Assembly: GCA_013398175.1 (NCBI GenBank)
Contig: VZRZ01001924.1
Coordinates: forward strand, 62,001 to 126,000
Length of the DNA stretch: 64,000 nt
Origin: Climacteris rufus
Lineage: Eukaryota > Chordata > Aves > Passeriformes > Climacteridae
Reading direction: 5' to 3'
Below the pieces are notes generated by a model, which was not told the DNA's origin, made no database searches, and saw only the letters and a list, made by a program, of their open reading frames with translations. Position numbers and translations under genes: made by a program. Of this stretch, positions 60,931 through 64,000 are shown in pieces (the first letter of the stretch is position 1; the number at the start of each line of letters is the position of its first letter).

Positions 60931-62629
60931 TCTCCTTTTTACTGGTTGTGGAGACATTCTAGACAACAAGCTCAGACGTGGAGGCAAACTACATTTTCAC
61001 CTGGTCAAATGAAACTTACTGTAATGACGTATGGCATGTACATTCCTTGTTTCCTTGGTGTGTCTCTCTACTTTTAAACAACTATTGAGCAGCTCTATGA
61101 CTACTAACCTTGTAAAATTCATTTGATAGGAACAAACAAATTAAAGATGGCAAGAATATCCTATTTTTCACTTTACACTTGACTGGATTCCTCATTTTGA
61201 ACTCATAAAGAGTTCAACATTCTAAGCCAATTGTTATATTGCTAACATATACATATTTAAAGAATTATATGCCTTTATAGAGAGAGCTTTAGACAGATTA
61301 GATATGTATTTATATTATATACCCTTAAAATACGATATCTTTAAATGCACAAAATCTTATGTATAAGCAATCAAGGTCTTTAAGAATTTTCAAATTACAC
61401 TACACTGTAGCAGAGAAATAAATCTACTTGATTTTAAAGAACGGCCTAAAGTCTAAAACAGCTGTAGGAAAGATTGTTAAACAATATTCTTTAGATTTTC
61501 TTCATATCAACATTTATATATTCTAAAAATCTTTCTAGTTTTTTCCTGCAAGTATTCATGGGCAAACTAATACAAAAGATACTATAAACTAAATAGGAGC
61601 CTGATATTTATTGTGCAAATGCTAGAAATACTGGAGTTGAATTCTCTAGAAATTACATTTACAGACAAATATGATGTGACTGACATGTCAGGGGCATTGT
61701 GATATAAAAAAATTTTCAAATTAGACTCAGAACAGTAATATTCTACAAGCTGTTAGTTTTTCTTAGATACTTATGAATCCCTTTAAAATAGATCTGGTGC
61801 CTTTGATATCAATCACATCCACACTAAACAGTCAGATTCTGAGTGTTATACATGAAGAAGGCAAAAGTAAGGGGAAAAAAATAATACTTTTGTCTTAAAA
61901 CCTGCTACTTATTATAGCTTCTGCAGACCTGCCATTAAATGCTGTTCCTACAACTTCTGACCATTTTATGATATGATCCATTTATTCCATCTTCCATTCT
62001 ATTGTGGTATTTGAGCAGAGATCAGTCCTCCTTTCTGGAATGTGGAGACATCAGTTTGCTAGGGTCCTGCAAAGCATTGCACAGAGTGGCCTTACTTTCA
62101 CCCTCTGCCCACAAGTCTTCAGGGCATTTAATTTATAACTGTTATTTCACTTCAGGACTTTCTTCTCAGGGCAAATCTTTCCTTAGTATAATCTGTCAAA
62201 GATTCTTGGTTAACAGTGTTGATGAACATGCTAACTGTGTATGTTTTAATGTAATAACAAAAATTGAAGGTTTTCTGTTATGGATAAGAAAAACATAAAA
62301 GCTCAAAAAACACCATGTCTAGACATTCCTGTATATTTTTCTTGCCAAAACTGCAAATAATGCTGGCTGAAAAGCACCTCAGTTAGGATTCTGCTTCAGA
62401 ATAAGCAATGGAGAGAAAATGCCATTCTCATTTTACAACAGATATGCTAAATTTAGCTTCATGTTCATTCATACACTAACAGATACAAAGCATGTCCATA
62501 CATACTCTGATTATTAATGAAGTCCTATTCCTACTGACATAATCACTAATATTTTCATTGACTAGTTTAGGATAAAGGGAAGGTGAGCTTCAGCTAAAAA
62601 GAGGCATAATAATGCAACACATATGGAAC
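60931..62629. other. unique AT-rich sequence, no gene seen
   Basis: About 1.7 kb. The 98-codon frame at 62002-62298 has no recognised domain. Confidence 0.5.
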
Positions 62630-62745
62630 ATTCCAGCCCCTGGCTGCCCTGCTTTTGGCTGGGCTGGGCTCGTCTAGGTCCTGGTTGACAGGCCCTGCCC
62701 TGAGGCCCTCCATGGAGGGCCCCCACAAGCCCTGAGGTGTCCTAG
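62630..62745. other. GC-rich island of about 115 bp
   Basis: It is abruptly GC-rich within AT-rich flanks, with words such as TTTTGGCTGGGCTGGGCTCG, and contains the palindrome listed next. It may be a remnant of an unidentified repeat or LTR. Confidence 0.6.
62704..62721. repeat. perfect 18-bp palindrome
   Basis: GGCCCTCCATGGAGGGCC equals its own reverse complement. It has no spacer. Confidence 0.97.
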
Positions 62746-62855
62746 CAAATTAAATTAATGTGCAAAGAAATTTACCATACTTCTTGAATTTAAAGTTTTC
62801 TAGTAAATCTTCTTAATATAATTGATTAAATCACAATGTATTTGTTCTTGGGGAT

Positions 62856-62879
62856 TTTTGTTTGTTTGTTTGTTTGTTG
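62856..62879. repeat. (TTTG)n microsatellite
   Basis: About five TTTG units preceded by a T run. Confidence 0.9.
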
Positions 62880-63016
62880 GTTTTTATTCTATATAGCACT
62901 AAAGCAGAGGAGGTGGTATTGAGGTGTTTTTTTTTTTCTTCAGTCTGGAAATATTGTAGTCTTTACCTAACAAACTGCTTTCACATGTTGCTTTATATAC
63001 TCGTGGACATAATGCA

Positions 63017-63553
63017 CTAAGCAATAAATGCATACATTGAAAAGGATGCATTTAAAAAAACTCTAGCAATGTTTGTTACAAACGAAAATAATTGTTTAAG
63101 GATTTCTACTAGAATGAAAACATGCAAATTGCAGAACGGACAAAGTTTTCTTGCTAGAATAGTAAACAAAAAAAGCAAAAGAGCAAGTTTACCATCACAT
63201 ATTAATTCAGCTAAAGACAATGAATAAGCATGTGACAGAACTATAATGAAAGCAGACAAAACGATAAATAAAACTATGTTAATATTAATTTTTGATCGAT
63301 CTATGGAAAGATGATGAAGATATACAATCATATCTGCAACTTGATGTTTCAGTAGAAAGAAAAATATCCTCTTCAAGTGGGTGTCCATGTGGTGATTCCC
63401 AGCCTGCAGTGTAACAAATAGTTCAACAAGTAGTAAGATTAAATTTAGATTATAAATATATTCAAAGATAATATGAGAATGCACTATCTTAGACTTTGAC
63501 TTAATGTTTATTAAATGGAATATCACATTATATTCAAGAAAGGATAAACTCAT
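63017..63553 (-). other. longest non-repeat open frame (178 codons), probably not coding
   Basis: An open reverse frame of 178 codons. The translation is dominated by Leu, Ile, Phe, Val and Ser, with hydrophobic stretches that could be scored as membrane segments (for example around NLILLLVELFV and IVLFIVLSAFIIVLS). No family is recognised. AT-rich non-coding DNA often gives Phe/Leu/Ile-rich frames, and one frame of this length is roughly what chance predicts for the window. The DNA contains ATGCAAAT (63122-63129) and several AT-rich homeodomain-like words, so a regulatory element is as likely as a gene. Confidence 0.15.
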
Positions 63554-64000
63554 TCAAAAAATTATAAGCATACTCAAAATCCACAGTGTGCTTTCTCCTC
63601 CGGGGTATTTATTTCCTTTCAAGCAGGGCTGCAACCTAACCTCGTGTTATGTTAAGTGGAAGCATATATGAACCATATTTAGCTTAAATTAATAACAAAA
63701 ATTGCTTCCAGACAGTCATTCATCACCATCATAAATGACAGCCATACATTCTAACCTGGGTTGTACCTGTAGTCCAAAGGTTTTGAGAAGACTCAGAATA
63801 AGGACTGCTGCAGTTCTAGGAGAAACTGGCCTAACTGTCCAAAACTGAGCCTCTTCTAAAACAAAAATGTGCACAGACATTACCCAGGACATCTTTGCAG
63901 AGCAGTAACAGCTCTAAACACGCTACATACAGAGAGCATAGTGTAAATAGTGGTCTTTTTTTTCCCCCGGCCTAACAGTTTATACAATAGAGAAGCAAGA
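63554..64000. other. unique sequence to the window end, no gene seen
   Basis: No recognised element or coding frame. Confidence 0.5.

Overview
The window reads as nuclear DNA from a bird, most likely a passerine. It is AT-rich and CpG-poor. Its recognisable repeats are nine pieces of CR1 non-LTR retrotransposon (several ending in the tandem ATTCTATG-like 3' tail typical of avian CR1) and more than a dozen endogenous-retrovirus LTRs or LTR pieces. I see no Alu, B1 or L1 sequence. The passerine assignment rests on LTR types I recognise by eye and is an inference.

I can support no intact protein-coding gene, tRNA or rRNA. The window looks like intergenic or long-intron sequence. Open frames of 140-180 codons are expected a few times by chance in 64 kb this AT-rich, so length alone was not used to call genes. 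The best coding hint is a two-part reading frame at 30702-30834 and 31148-31392, joined by a phase-consistent GT-AG interval. It is a weak candidate only.

Layout. 0-10 kb: a reverse LTR (family B, 614-1302), an old CR1 tail (3389-3622), microsatellites, and an LTR scrap at 8.45 kb. 10-16 kb: a reverse family A LTR (10345-10945), a CR1 tail (13640-13924), and a three-part LTR mosaic (15000-15690). 20-27 kb: CR1 (20520-21052), a reverse LTR with an internally duplicated block (23352-24202), a sequence gap beside a CT-rich pentamer repeat, a short solo LTR with a perfect 6-bp target duplication (25583-25907), and an ERVL-like 5' LTR with leader (25919 to about 26990). 27-32 kb: mostly unique sequence holding the candidate spliced frame. 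32-39 kb: the densest repeat block, with two CR1 copies, a second family A LTR, a second family B LTR with a perfect 6-bp target duplication, and a forward LTR at 37986-38666. 39-50 kb: mostly unique, with a solo LTR carrying a 5-bp target duplication (42083-42455), an A/C-only tract (43873-44167) and a 41-bp family A remnant (48710-48750). 50-64 kb: CR1 copies, including one that keeps reverse-transcriptase motifs scattered over three frames, then AT-rich sequence with several blocks that look like candidate conserved non-coding elements, and a small GC-rich island with an 18-bp palindrome.

Nothing here works as a gene set. The story is the insertion, decay and recombination of retroelements in a gene-poor segment. 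Proving any function needs cross-species alignment and RNA evidence.
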